Shown here one piece after another: positions 22,056-30,715 of a stretch of DNA of 47,309 nucleotides. Source of the DNA: Phytophthora quininea (Eukaryota; Oomycota; Peronosporomycetes; Peronosporales; Peronosporaceae); the NCBI GenBank assembly GCA_011947345.1, contig JAAVTG010000580.1, positions 1 through 47,309 on the forward strand. The letters are read 5' to 3'. The notes under the pieces are model-generated. The model saw only the letters and a list, made by a program, of their open reading frames with translations, was not told the DNA's origin and made no database searches. Position 1 is the stretch's first letter; every line of letters starts with the position of its first letter. The translations under genes and the position numbers were made by a program.

Positions 22056-22541
22056 TCTTTTGTCTGTGCCTCTTTTGCAGCTCGCCGCATCGAAAGGAGA
22101 GAAATTAGACCCACAGGCACGCTCGAGGGTCCTAGCACACGGCTACCGTCACTCAGGGACGACGTGTTGGTCGGAGGGACGCTGCAGCGAGCGTTGGTGT
22201 TGGCCGGGCTTGTGTCCACGACACTCGACGCGCGTTCACGCTGTGAGTTCCGCTGCGCGCCTCTGACGCAAGAACAGACCCATATAGTGTGTGTGGACGT
22301 CCTGGGACGTAGCCGTTGTTTCAGCGCTCGTAAACAGCGTGCGGAAGCGCGTGACGAGGCGGGAGGTCCCCGTATCGATACCGGTTTGGCGCGTTTGACG
22401 GGCGATTTCTGGGGACACAGAGGGCCGAGAGAGGTGGCGATGGTAGCATCTCGCAGCTGGAGAGCGCGTGGTTGTGCGCGTGTAGGTTTGGTGCGCGTTT
22501 GCGCGATTTTTGTGTCCGAGTGGGATGAGTGAGTTAGAGCT

Positions 22542-22613
22542 AGCACTTTGGCGCAGAGGAAGCGTGTTGGGCTCATAACCCAAAGGTCGTTGGATCGAGA
22601 CCAACAAGTGCTA
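22542..22613 (+). tRNA. tRNA-iMet: initiator tRNA-Met(CAU), copy 38
   Basis: Identical gene, T4 terminator; last full class B unit. Confidence 0.95.
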
Positions 22614-23099
22614 TCTTTTGTCTGTGCCTCTTTTGCAGCTCGCCGCATCGAAAGGAGAGAAATTAGACCCACAGGCACGCTCGAGGGTCCTAGCACACGG
22701 CTACCGTCACTCAGGGACGACGTGTTGGTCGGAGGGACGCTGCAGCGAGCGTTGGTGTTGGCCGGGCTTGTGTCCACGACACTCGACGCGCGTTCACGCT
22801 GTGAGTTCCGCTGCGCGCCTCTGACGCAAGAACAGACCCATATAGTGTGTGTGGACGTCCTGGGACGTAGCCGTTGTTTCAGCGCTCGTAAACAGCGTGC
22901 GGAAGCGCGTGACGAGGCGGGAGGTCCCCGTATCGATACCGGTTTGGCGCGTTTGACGGGCGATTTCTGGGGACACAGAGGGCCGAGAGAGGTGGCGATG
23001 GTAGCATCTCGCAGCTGGAGAGCGCGTGGTTGTGCGCGTGTAGGTTTGGTGCGCGTTTGCGCGATTTTTGTGTCCGAGTGGGATGAGTGAGTTAGAGCT

Positions 23100-23171
23100 A
23101 GCACTTTGGCGCAGAGGAAGCGTGTTGGGCTCATAACCCAAAGGTCGTTGGATCGAGACCAACAAGTGCTA
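23100..23171 (+). tRNA. tRNA-iMet: initiator tRNA-Met(CAU), copy 39
   Basis: Identical gene, T4 terminator, followed by the most diverged spacer of the array; next copy after 551 bp. Confidence 0.95.
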
Positions 23172-23650
23172 TCTTTTGTCTGTGCCTCTTTTGCAGCCTC
23201 GCCGCATCGAAATTAGACCCACAGGCACGCTGAGGGTCCTAGCACACGGCTACCGTCGCTCAGGGACGACGTGAAGGTCGGAGGTACGCTGGAGCGAGCG
23301 TTGGTGTTGGCCGGGCTTGTGTCCACGACACTCGACGCGCGTTCACGCTGTGAGTTCCGCTGCGCGCCTCTGACGCAAGAACAGACCCATATAGTGTGTG
23401 TGGACGTCCTGCGGTACGTAGCCGTTGTTTCAGCGCTCGTAAACAGCGTGCGGAAGCGCGTGACGAGGCGGGAGGTCCCCGTATCGATACCGGTTTGGCG
23501 CGTTTGACGGGCGATTTCTGGGGACACAGAAGGCCGAGAGAGGTGGCGATGGTAGCATCTCGCAGCTGGAGAGCGCGTGGTTGTGCGCGTGTAGGTTTGG
23601 TGCGCGTTTGCGCGATTTTTGTGTCCGAGTGGGATGAGTGAGTTAGAGCT

Positions 23651-23722
23651 AGCACTTTGGCGCAGAGGAAGCGTGTTGGGCTCATAACCCAAAGGTCGTT
23701 GGATCGAGACCAACAAGTGCTA
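23651..23722 (+). tRNA. tRNA-iMet: initiator tRNA-Met(CAU), copy 40
   Basis: Identical gene, proximal T-run TTT, hybrid spacer; next copy after 548 bp. Confidence 0.95.
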
Positions 23723-24198
23723 TCTTTGTCTGTGCCTCTTTTGCAGCTCGCCGCATCGAAATTAGACCCACAGGCACGCTCGAGGGTCCTAGCACACGGC
23801 TACCGTCGCTCAGGGACGACGTGTTGGTCGGAGGTACGCTGCAGCGAGCGTTGGTGTTGGCCGGGCTTGTGTCCACGACACTCGACGCGCGTTCACGCTG
23901 TGAGTTCCGCTGCGCGCCTCTGACGCAAGAACAGACCCATATAGTGTGTGTGGACGTCCTGGGACGTAGCCGTTGTTTCAGCGCTCGTAAACAGCGTGCG
24001 GAAGCGCGTGACGAGGCGGGAGGTCCCCGTATCGATACCGGTTTGGCGCGTTTGACGGGCGATTTCTGGGGACACAGAAGGCCGAGAGAGGTGGCGATGG
24101 TAGCATCTCGCAGCTGGAGAGCGCGTGGTTGTGCGCGTGTAGGTTTGGTGCGCGTTTGCGCGATTTTTGTGTCCGAGTGGGATGAGTGAGTTAGAGCT

Positions 24199-24270
24199 AG
24201 CACTTTGGCGCAGAGGAAGCGTGTTGGGCTCATAACCCAAAGGTCGTTGGATCGAGACCAACAAGTGCTA
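24199..24270 (+). tRNA. tRNA-iMet: initiator tRNA-Met(CAU), copy 41
   Basis: Identical gene, T4 proximal but only TTT in the distal run. Shortest unit: next copy after 546 bp. Confidence 0.95.
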
Positions 24271-24744
24271 TCTTTTGTCTGTGCCTCTTTGCAGCTCGCC
24301 GCATCGAAATTAGACCCACAGGCACGCTCGAGGGTCCTAGCACACGGCTACCGTCACTCAGGGACGACGTGTTGGTCGGAGGGACGCTGCAGCGAGCGTT
24401 GGTGTTGGCCGGGCTTGTGTCCACGACACTCGACGCGCGTTCACGCTGTGAGTTCCGCTGCGCGCCTCTGACGCAAGAACAGACCCATATAGTGTGTGTG
24501 GACGTCCTGGGACGTAGCCGTTGTTTCAGCGCTCGTAAACAGCGTGCGGAAGCGCGTGACGAGGCGGGAGGTCCCCGTATCGATACCGGTTTGGCGCGTT
24601 TGACGGGCGATTTCTGGGGACACAGAGGGCCGAGAGAGGTGGCGATGGTAGCATCTCGCAGCTGGAGAGCGCGTGGTTGCGCGCGTGTAGGTTTGGTGCG
24701 TTTGCGCGATTTTTGTGTCCGAGTGGGATGAGTGAGTTAGAGCT

Positions 24745-24816
24745 AGCACTTTGGCGCAGAGGAAGCGTGTTGGGCTCATAACCCAAAGGTCGTTGGATCG
24801 AGACCAACAAGTGCTA
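24745..24816 (+). tRNA. tRNA-iMet: initiator tRNA-Met(CAU), copy 42
   Basis: Identical gene, T4 terminator, distal run T5; class A spacers resume. Next copy after 552 bp. Confidence 0.95.
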
Positions 24817-25296
24817 TCTTTTGTCTGTGCCTCTTTTTGCAGCTCGCCGCATCGAAATTAGACCCACAGGCACGCTCGAGGGTCCTAGCACACGGCTACC
24901 GTCGCTCAGGGACGACGTGTTGGTCGGAGGTACGCTGGAGCGAGCGTTGGTGTTGGCCGCGCTTGTGTCCACGACACTCGACGCGCGTTCACGCTGTGAG
25001 TTCCGCTGCGCGCCTCTGACGCAAGAACAGACCCATATAGTGTGTGTGGACGTCCTGCGGTACGTAGCCGTTGTTTCAGCGCTCGTAAACAGCGTGCGGA
25101 AGCGCGTGACGAGGCGGGAGGTCCCCGTATCGATACCGGTTTGGCGCGTTTGACGGGCGATTTCTGGGGACACAGAAGGCCGAGAGAGGTGGCGATGGTA
25201 GCATCTCGCAGCTGGAGAGCGCGTGGTTGCGCGCGTGTAGGTTTGGTGTGCGTTTGCGCGATTTTTGTGTCCGAGTGGGATGAGTGAGTTAGAGCT

Positions 25297-25367
25297 AGCA
25301 CTTTGGCGCAGAGGAAGCGTGTTGGGCTCATAACCCAAGGTCGTTGGATCGAGACCAACAAGTGCTA
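25297..25367 (+). tRNA. tRNA-iMet: initiator tRNA-Met(CAU), copy 43, one base shorter
   Basis: The block CCCAAAGGTCG reads CCCAAGGTCG here (about 25333-25342), so one A is missing at the junction of the anticodon stem and variable loop. The gene is 71 nt. If the stem keeps both A residues, the variable loop shrinks from five to four bases, which should weaken tertiary contacts with the D arm. It is the only gene in the array that differs. Either a mildly defective copy or a consensus indel in a three-A run. T4 terminator. Confidence 0.85.
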
Positions 25368-25846
25368 TCTTTTGTCTGTGCCTCTTTTGCAGCTCGCCGC
25401 ATCGAAATTAGACCCACAGGCACGCTCGAGGGTCCTAGCACACGGCTACCGTCGCTCAGGGACGACGTGTTGGTCGGAGGTACGCTGGAGCGAGCGTTGG
25501 TGTTGGCCGCGCTTGTGTCCACGACACTCGACGCGCGTTCACGCTGTGAGTTCCGCTGCGCGCCTCTGACGCAAGAACAGACCCATATAGTGTGTGTGGA
25601 CGTCCTGCGGTACGTAGCCGTTGTTTCAGCGCTCGTAAACAGCGTGCGGAAGCGCGTGACGAGGCGGGAGGTCCCCGTATCGATACCGGTTTGGCGCGTT
25701 TGACGGGCGATTTCTGGGGACACAGAAGGCCGAGAGAGGTGGCGATGGTAGCATCTCGCAGCTGGAGAGCGCGTGGTTGCGCGCGTGTAGGTTTGGTGCG
25801 CGTTTGCGCGATTTTTGTGTCCGAGTGGGATGAGTGAGTTAGAGCT

Positions 25847-25918
25847 AGCACTTTGGCGCAGAGGAAGCGTGTTGGGCTCATAACCCAAAGGTCGTTGGAT
25901 CGAGACCAACAAGTGCTA
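25847..25918 (+). tRNA. tRNA-iMet: initiator tRNA-Met(CAU), copy 44
   Basis: Identical to copy 1, T4 terminator. The spacer just upstream has GGTGCGCG (B-like) inside an A background. Next copy after 551 bp. Confidence 0.95.
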
Positions 25919-26397
25919 TCTTTTGTCTGTGCCTCTTTTGCAGCTCGCCGCATCGAAATTAGACCCACAGGCACGCTCGAGGGTCCTAGCACACGGCTAC
26001 CGTCGCTCAGGGACGACGTGTTGGTCGGAGGTACGCTGGAGCGAGCGTTGGTGTTGGCCGCGCTTGTGTCCACGACACTCGACGCGCGTTCACGCTGTGA
26101 GTTCCGCTGCGCGCCTCTGACGCAAGAACAGACCCATATAGTGTGTGTGGACGTCCTGCGGTACGTAGCCGTTGTTTCAGCGCTCGTAAACAGCGTGCGG
26201 AAGCGCGTGACGAGGCGGGAGGTCCCCGTATCGATACCGGTTTGGCGCGTTTGACGGGCGATTTCTGGGGACACAGAAGGCCGAGAGAGGTGGCGATGGT
26301 AGCATCTCGCAGCTGGAGAGCGCGTGGTTGCGCGCGTGTAGGTTTGGTGTGCGTTTGCGCGATTTTTGTGTCCGAGTGGGATGAGTGAGTTAGAGCT

Positions 26398-26469
26398 AGC
26401 ACTTTGGCGCAGAGGAAGCGTGTTGGGCTCATAACCCAAAGGTCGTTGGATCGAGACCAACAAGTGCTA
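26398..26469 (+). tRNA. tRNA-iMet: initiator tRNA-Met(CAU), copy 45
   Basis: Identical gene, T4 terminator; spacer with the private two-base loss; next copy after 549 bp. Confidence 0.95.
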
Positions 26470-26946
26470 TCTTTTGTCTGTGCCTCTTTTGCAGCTCGCC
26501 GCATCGAAATTAGACCCACAGGCACGCTCGAGGGTCCTAGCACACGGCTACCGTCGCTCAGGGACGACGTGTTGGTCGGAGGTACGCTGGAGCGAGCGTT
26601 GGTGTTGGCCGCGCTTGTGTCCACGACACTCGACGCGCGTTCACGCTGTGAGTTCCGCTGCGCGCCTCTGACGCAAGAACAGACCCATATAGTGTGTGTG
26701 GACGTCCTGCGGTACGTAGCCGTTGTTTCAGCGCTCGTAAACAGCGTGCGGAAGCGCGTGACGAGGCGGGAGGTCCCCGTATCGATACCGGTTTGGCGCG
26801 TTTGACGGGCGATTTCTGGGGACACAGAAGGCCGAGAGAGGTGGCGATGGTAGCATCTCGCAGCTGGAGAGCGCGTGGTTGCGCGTGTAGGTTTGGTGTG
26901 CGTTTGCGCGATTTTTGTGTCCGAGTGGGATGAGTGAGTTAGAGCT

Positions 26947-27018
26947 AGCACTTTGGCGCAGAGGAAGCGTGTTGGGCTCATAACCCAAAGGTCGTTGGAT
27001 CGAGACCAACAAGTGCTA
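26947..27018 (+). tRNA. tRNA-iMet: initiator tRNA-Met(CAU), copy 46
   Basis: Identical gene, T4 terminator; spacer with the same two-base loss; next copy after 549 bp. Confidence 0.95.
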
Positions 27019-27495
27019 TCTTTTGTCTGTGCCTCTTTTGCAGCTCGCCGCATCGAAATTAGACCCACAGGCACGCTCGAGGGTCCTAGCACACGGCTAC
27101 CGTCGCTCAGGGACGACGTGTTGGTCGGAGGTACGCTGGAGCGAGCGTTGGTGTTGGCCGCGCTTGTGTCCACGACACTCGACGCGCGTTCACGCTGTGA
27201 GTTCCGCTGCGCGCCTCTGACGCAAGAACAGACCCATATAGTGTGTGTGGACGTCCTGCGGTACGTAGCCGTTGTTTCAGCGCTCGTAAACAGCGTGCGG
27301 AAGCGCGTGACGAGGCGGGAGGTCCCCGTATCGATACCGGTTTGGCGCGTTTGACGGGCGATTTCTGGGGACACAGAAGGCCGAGAGAGGTGGCGATGGT
27401 AGCATCTCGCAGCTGGAGAGCGCGTGGTTGCGCGTGTAGGTTTGGTGTGCGTTTGCGCGATTTTTGTGTCCGAGTGGGATGAGTGAGTTAGAGCT

Positions 27496-27567
27496 AGCAC
27501 TTTGGCGCAGAGGAAGCGTGTTGGGCTCATAACCCAAAGGTCGTTGGATCGAGACCAACAAGTGCTA
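27496..27567 (+). tRNA. tRNA-iMet: initiator tRNA-Met(CAU), copy 47, terminator replaced
   Basis: Identical gene body, but the array spacer stops here. The next bases, TAATTTGG, belong to a mariner terminal repeat, so the usual TCTTTT terminator is gone. The nearest run is TTT at 27571-27573, which may terminate poorly. Confidence 0.95.
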
Positions 27568-27657
27568 TAATTTGGTATGTCTACCCTGGAAAGTACTACT
27601 CCGATCTACAAAAGTAGTCACGTACTACATTTGTAGCTGGACCAAAATTATTGTCAC
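27568..27657. repeat. left inverted repeat of the mariner element, itself palindromic
   Basis: TAATTTGGT at 27568-27576 pairs with ACCAAAATTA at 27641-27650. Inside lies a hairpin, CTACAAA and AGTAGT facing ACTAC and TTTGTAG (27606-27636). The whole end can therefore fold into a long imperfect hairpin. Confidence 0.75.
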
Positions 27658-27684
27658 GTAAAATGACTTGACTTTATTATGTTT

Positions 27685-28971
27685 TTACAAAGTCAAACCA
27701 GCCGCAGTGACTACAGACTGGCCAACGTCGCGAGGGCACAAAAGACTCACAGGAAGTCTTCCCTCCTGCGCTAGTTTACTTTTTGACATGTGAGTCGGAC
27801 GGAAGTTGTTGCCGCCGCGGTCCTTCATGCACTCAACCATCATCGTCTGCAGTGAAAAAACGCGCGGTCAATAGTCGAGCTAGGAAGCTCCCAAAATGCC
27901 TCCGTCACCGCCAACACCAGATCATCCAGCGTTCGGGTTGTTTTCTTTTCTGCCGGGCCTGAATTGCGTTAAACACGCCCCCATCACAGGCGTTGAAATC
28001 TGGGCTGTTAGGTGGTTGAAAGTGTAGCTTGATGTCCATACCAGTAGCGTTAGCAGCAGCCACAAACTCCGGGTCAGAGGGGTCAATATGGGGAGACGCA
28101 TTGTCTTGCTGTACGACAATGCGTTCCTCTTCTCTAGCATGAGGCCACGAGGCGAGAGCGCCGGCAGCAAGGCAGTGATGAGCTTCTCGCGATAGGTGGC
28201 CTTGGTCACCGACACGTCCTTCAGCACCAGCGTGCCAGCGGGTCTGTTGCGGCTGTTTCTTTGCGCCGGTGCGTACTCGGTGAAGGGCCACATGCCCAGC
28301 TTGCCATAAAAATCGCTCTGCTGTGGCGTCCCAGCGAGGCCGTGCCACCGCTGCACGGAACATCACCTTGCCGATGAAGCGCTTGCTCTGCAGTGTGCGC
28401 TCAGATACAGGCTCATTGGGAAGAAGAACAAAGCGCTTAGCTACCTCAGTCACGTAGAAGAGCTTCTCGTCCACATGTACGACGTCATACATGTCGTCGA
28501 ACTGACAAGAAGCTCTATCTACGTGACTGAGGCAGTGGAGCAGGCGCTGTTGTTTGTTTGCGTCTGTCAGCCGGGGCTTGGCCACACTTGTGGCAACTCG
28601 TGCGTCGCCTTGCCGAATCCTGCACTGCAGGGTGGTCGCCGGGATTCCACATGCTGCCGCTGCCTCGCGAATAGTAGAGCGTTGGTTGAGGGGACGGCTC
28701 GCAGCCGTTGCAGAGCTACCGTGTGGTCGACGGGATGCCGACCAGTGGAGGGCTTGAGCGAGTCAGTAGCAAAAACGCCGGTGACAACGGTCCACACGCG
28801 CGAAACCGTGCGTGGGTGGACCTTATGGTGCTTAGTCACCGTGGCGAGGACGCCTCTGGGCAGATCACCGTCGGTAGACCGTTTGAGCAGGTCACTAACG
28901 ATTCAGCGTCTTTCATCGTTGGTGGGCTCCTTACGGCGGCGGTTTGAGGGAGAAGCGGTAATGCGGGGCAT
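27685..28971 (-). pseudogene. mariner-like transposase, broken
   Basis: The gene reads from an ATG at 28971 (MPRITASPS) towards lower coordinates. A stop at codon 23 (TGA at 28905-28903) and at least two frame changes interrupt it. The N-terminal DNA-binding part (KHHKVHPRTVSRVW, then STIREAAAACGIPATTLQ in another frame) is followed by the DDE_3-type catalytic part in the longest open piece (28585-27905). That piece carries VHVDEKLFYV (first Asp region), VVQQDNASPH (second Asp region) and PPNSPDFNACDGGVFN (third region), the pattern of oomycete mariner transposases. The C-terminus (TLDDLVLAVTEAFW, then RGGNNFRPTH) continues in other frames to a TAA at 27687-27685. It cannot make a working enzyme as read. 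Confidence 0.85.
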
Positions 28972-29135
28972 GCTGGGTTTGAGGGAGTACTTGAGGAGGG
29001 CGATATCTGTTGTGACGAACTACTGAAAGTGATCTATGAGGCCCCTGATCGGCTGCGAGCCATTCATCACCGACAACACGCACACCATTCGATTCGTATT
29101 GCTCTCATCTTTCAGTATCTGCCAATCAGCATGCA

Positions 29136-29236
29136 GTGACACCAATTTTGATGAATAGCGGCAGTAATACGTAGTTTTCTGACATCTGTTGTGGATCGGA
29201 GTTGTAGTATTTGCGCTGGCTTTTGTACGGCCCGTG
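29136..29236. repeat. right inverted repeat of the mariner element (decayed)
   Basis: Against the reverse complement of the left repeat, GTGACACCAATTTTG at 29136 corresponds to GTGACAATAATTTTG, GTAATACGTAG at 29163 to GTAGTACGTGA, and GATCGGAGTTGTAGTA at 29194 to GATCGGAGTAGTA. Order and orientation agree; the outermost 25-30 bases are poorly conserved. Confidence 0.6.
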
Positions 29237-29380
29237 GTGTGGATATTCTCTAAGATGCAATGGGTAACCGTGGCCTTTGCTTATTTTTGATAAAGCATGC
29301 CAAGTTCGCCTTATTGCGACGTTGTGAATCCATGGAACCTCTACTAACGTAGCACCGAGCTTCCACACACAGCAATACAC
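29237..29380. other. short unrecognised stretch
   Basis: No coding frame or repeat recognised between the mariner end and the next inverted-repeat pair. Confidence 0.4.
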
Positions 29381-29678
29381 TGTTGGGCGAATGTTGGGCG
29401 TATTATGAAGAAATCAGATCCGACCCTGTCCGAGCCGGTGCAGCCTCCACTCACTGTCTACGCTGTAGGCAAATATACACGGAAGCTACAGGCACGATCC
29501 TTCGCCTGTACGTCGAAACACTCTCCCGCACACTCAAAGCCCTGTGGCACGAGCAGACGAAGGTTGACAAATCCCATGGATTCCCTTACGGGAGCACCGG
29601 AATACATATAACTACGGCTGGAAGTCACGTTAGAATGCAACTAGCACTCCACACACTCAAGCCCCCTTTCGCCCAACA
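29381..29678. repeat. possible 298-bp inverted-repeat element (MITE-like or solo-LTR edge)
   Basis: TGTTGGGCGAA at 29381-29391 is the exact inverse of TTCGCCCAACA at 29668-29678, and TGTTGGGCG is repeated at once at 29392. The TG...CA ends would also suit a long terminal repeat. No target-site duplication is visible, so the call is weak. Confidence 0.35.
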
Positions 29679-30715
29679 CTTCCATATTAATAGGGTCTAG
29701 CCAAAACATACTCTATCTACCACTCTTTACTCTTGGCCTGACCAAACGAACACTCACTTCACGAAGGTCTGTGTTTGCTGGCAGGCATAACCCACAACAA
29801 CAAGGCAAGGTGCTTACCTAGGACGCTTGGCCTCTTGGAAAGTCGGGGGGTCTGCTCTGATTGTATCGCCCTTGCGGGCTCCTACTCATCGAATCCTGCC
29901 TGTCCCGATGATTGTATACAAATATTAAGTGAAATGTGAGAGGTGCCGTTGCAGTCACCCATCCCAAGATTAACGACTAGGCGGCGGTTCACAAATAATG
30001 ACCAGTCGGTATAGTGACCCGCAACGAACCTTCGCCGCACAACGTCATTGGTCCAAATCGCCCTCCTTCATCCACCAATGGTGAAGGCGACGGTTGGCCG
30101 TCGCATCTTAGAAAAATCGACACCACACAATGGAATGGAATACGGAGATAGCGCTGCGGCGAAATGAGATGGGAAGAGCCCGCCGTGCTCAAATTATCAA
30201 CCGAACGTTTGAATAGCTGGTGTTGGAGTTGGTGGAGACGGAGCTGCTTCTTTTTGCGGAATTGGTACTAGCTCATGACGTAGCTAGCAGAGGGGACTAG
30301 TTTGAAGTTGGATAGGAGACAAAATCTTCGTCGAGCGGCTTCTCTCGTGTACTGAGGACGATGAATACAGCGTTCGCGTCAGCTCCCACAAACCAACGCA
30401 CAACCACCCACTCACGGTTGGCGTGTTTACACGTACGCTGAAGCGCGCAACGTAACTTCTCCAACGACACTCGATGCGGTCAAGACGATGTGGAAAGGTG
30501 AGAAAATAGTGCTTTACATCTCTGGTTGGTGATACGAATAACCGCTATTTTTTTGTGTATCCAGGAGGACGGACAAATTTGAGGTTGGTGCTCTTGCGCA
30601 GCATTCGTTAATTGACGACAAAGTCCAGATAATATGGCGACCACGTTTCACGCTTTCAAGAAGAACACTTTCACGTACAAGGACATTAAGGTGGTCATCC
30701 TGAATAAACCAATAT
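29679..30715. other. about 1 kb with no recognisable gene
   Basis: Only short open frames without known motifs on either strand. Near 30725-30763 an intron-like end (CTTACTAAC branch site, TTTTAG acceptor) precedes the Ulp1-like relic, so its first exon could lie in this stretch. Confidence 0.4.

Larger units (their letters stand above)
9235..23171 (+). repeat. homogenised array core, spacer class B (558-bp units)
   Basis: Most units between copies 14 and 39 have exactly the same length (558 bp) and I see no substitutions. Exceptions are length changes: 557 bp after copies 14 (GGAGGACG), 17 (one T fewer in GCGATTTT) and 36; 550 bp after copy 33 (8-bp loss at 20273); 556 bp after copy 35. Because 558 is divisible by three, a stop-free frame on the minus strand persists through many units; it is not a gene. 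Confidence 0.93.
23172..24744 (+). repeat. B-to-A transition units, including the most diverged spacer
   Basis: The spacer after copy 39 has an extra C (GCAGCCTCG), a missing C (CGCTGAGG) and a TT-to-AA change (GACGTGAAGG), and lacks the 9-bp B insertion. The next two spacers mix A-like features (no insertion; GAAGGCCG in the first) with B-like ones (GGCCGGGC, CTGGGACG). The spacer after copy 41 is the shortest in the array (unit 546 bp). Confidence 0.88.
1773..27568 (+). repeat. 47-unit tandem array, each unit with one initiator tRNA-Met gene
   Basis: The same unit of 546-558 bp repeats head to tail through 25.8 kb, always with the tRNA on the + strand. The left edge falls inside a spacer: similarity starts at GTTGTTTC (1773-1780), 226 bp before the first tRNA. 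The right edge is the end of tRNA copy 47 (27567), with one further shared base. Distances between successive tRNA starts are 546-554 bp on the flanks and mostly exactly 558 bp in the middle. Near-identity of spacers as well as genes shows concerted evolution by unequal exchange or gene conversion. No second gene was found in the spacer on either strand. Confidence 0.97.
24745..27568 (+). repeat. right flank of array, spacer class A
   Basis: Class A spacers return (CTGGAGCG, CTGCGGTACGTAG, no 9-bp insertion). The last two units share a private two-base loss, GGTTGCGCGTGTAGG instead of GGTTGCGCGCGTGTAGG, near 26880 and 27429, so one is a recent copy of the other. Confidence 0.9.
27568..29236 (-). 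mobile_element. degenerate mariner-type (Tc1/mariner superfamily) transposon
   Basis: A broken transposase gene on the minus strand is bounded by a roughly 90-bp inverted repeat. The left repeat starts directly after the TA that ends tRNA copy 47; TA is the known target of mariner transposons. The right repeat is heavily decayed, and its outer edge (about 29236) is an estimate. No array spacer follows the right end, so either the array really ended here or flanking sequence was lost. Confidence 0.75.

Noticed and set aside
1773..27568. CRISPR-like or satellite DNA interpretation
   Set aside because: The unit is over 500 bp, contains a complete tRNA gene and has no variable spacers. Eukaryotic context excludes CRISPR.
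28475..29026. 183-codon + strand frame
   Set aside because: Antisense shadow of the mariner transposase relic.
29381..29678. A confirmed solo LTR
   Set aside because: TG...CA ends and inverse termini are present, but no target duplication or internal LTR signals were seen, so it stays only a weak repeat call.
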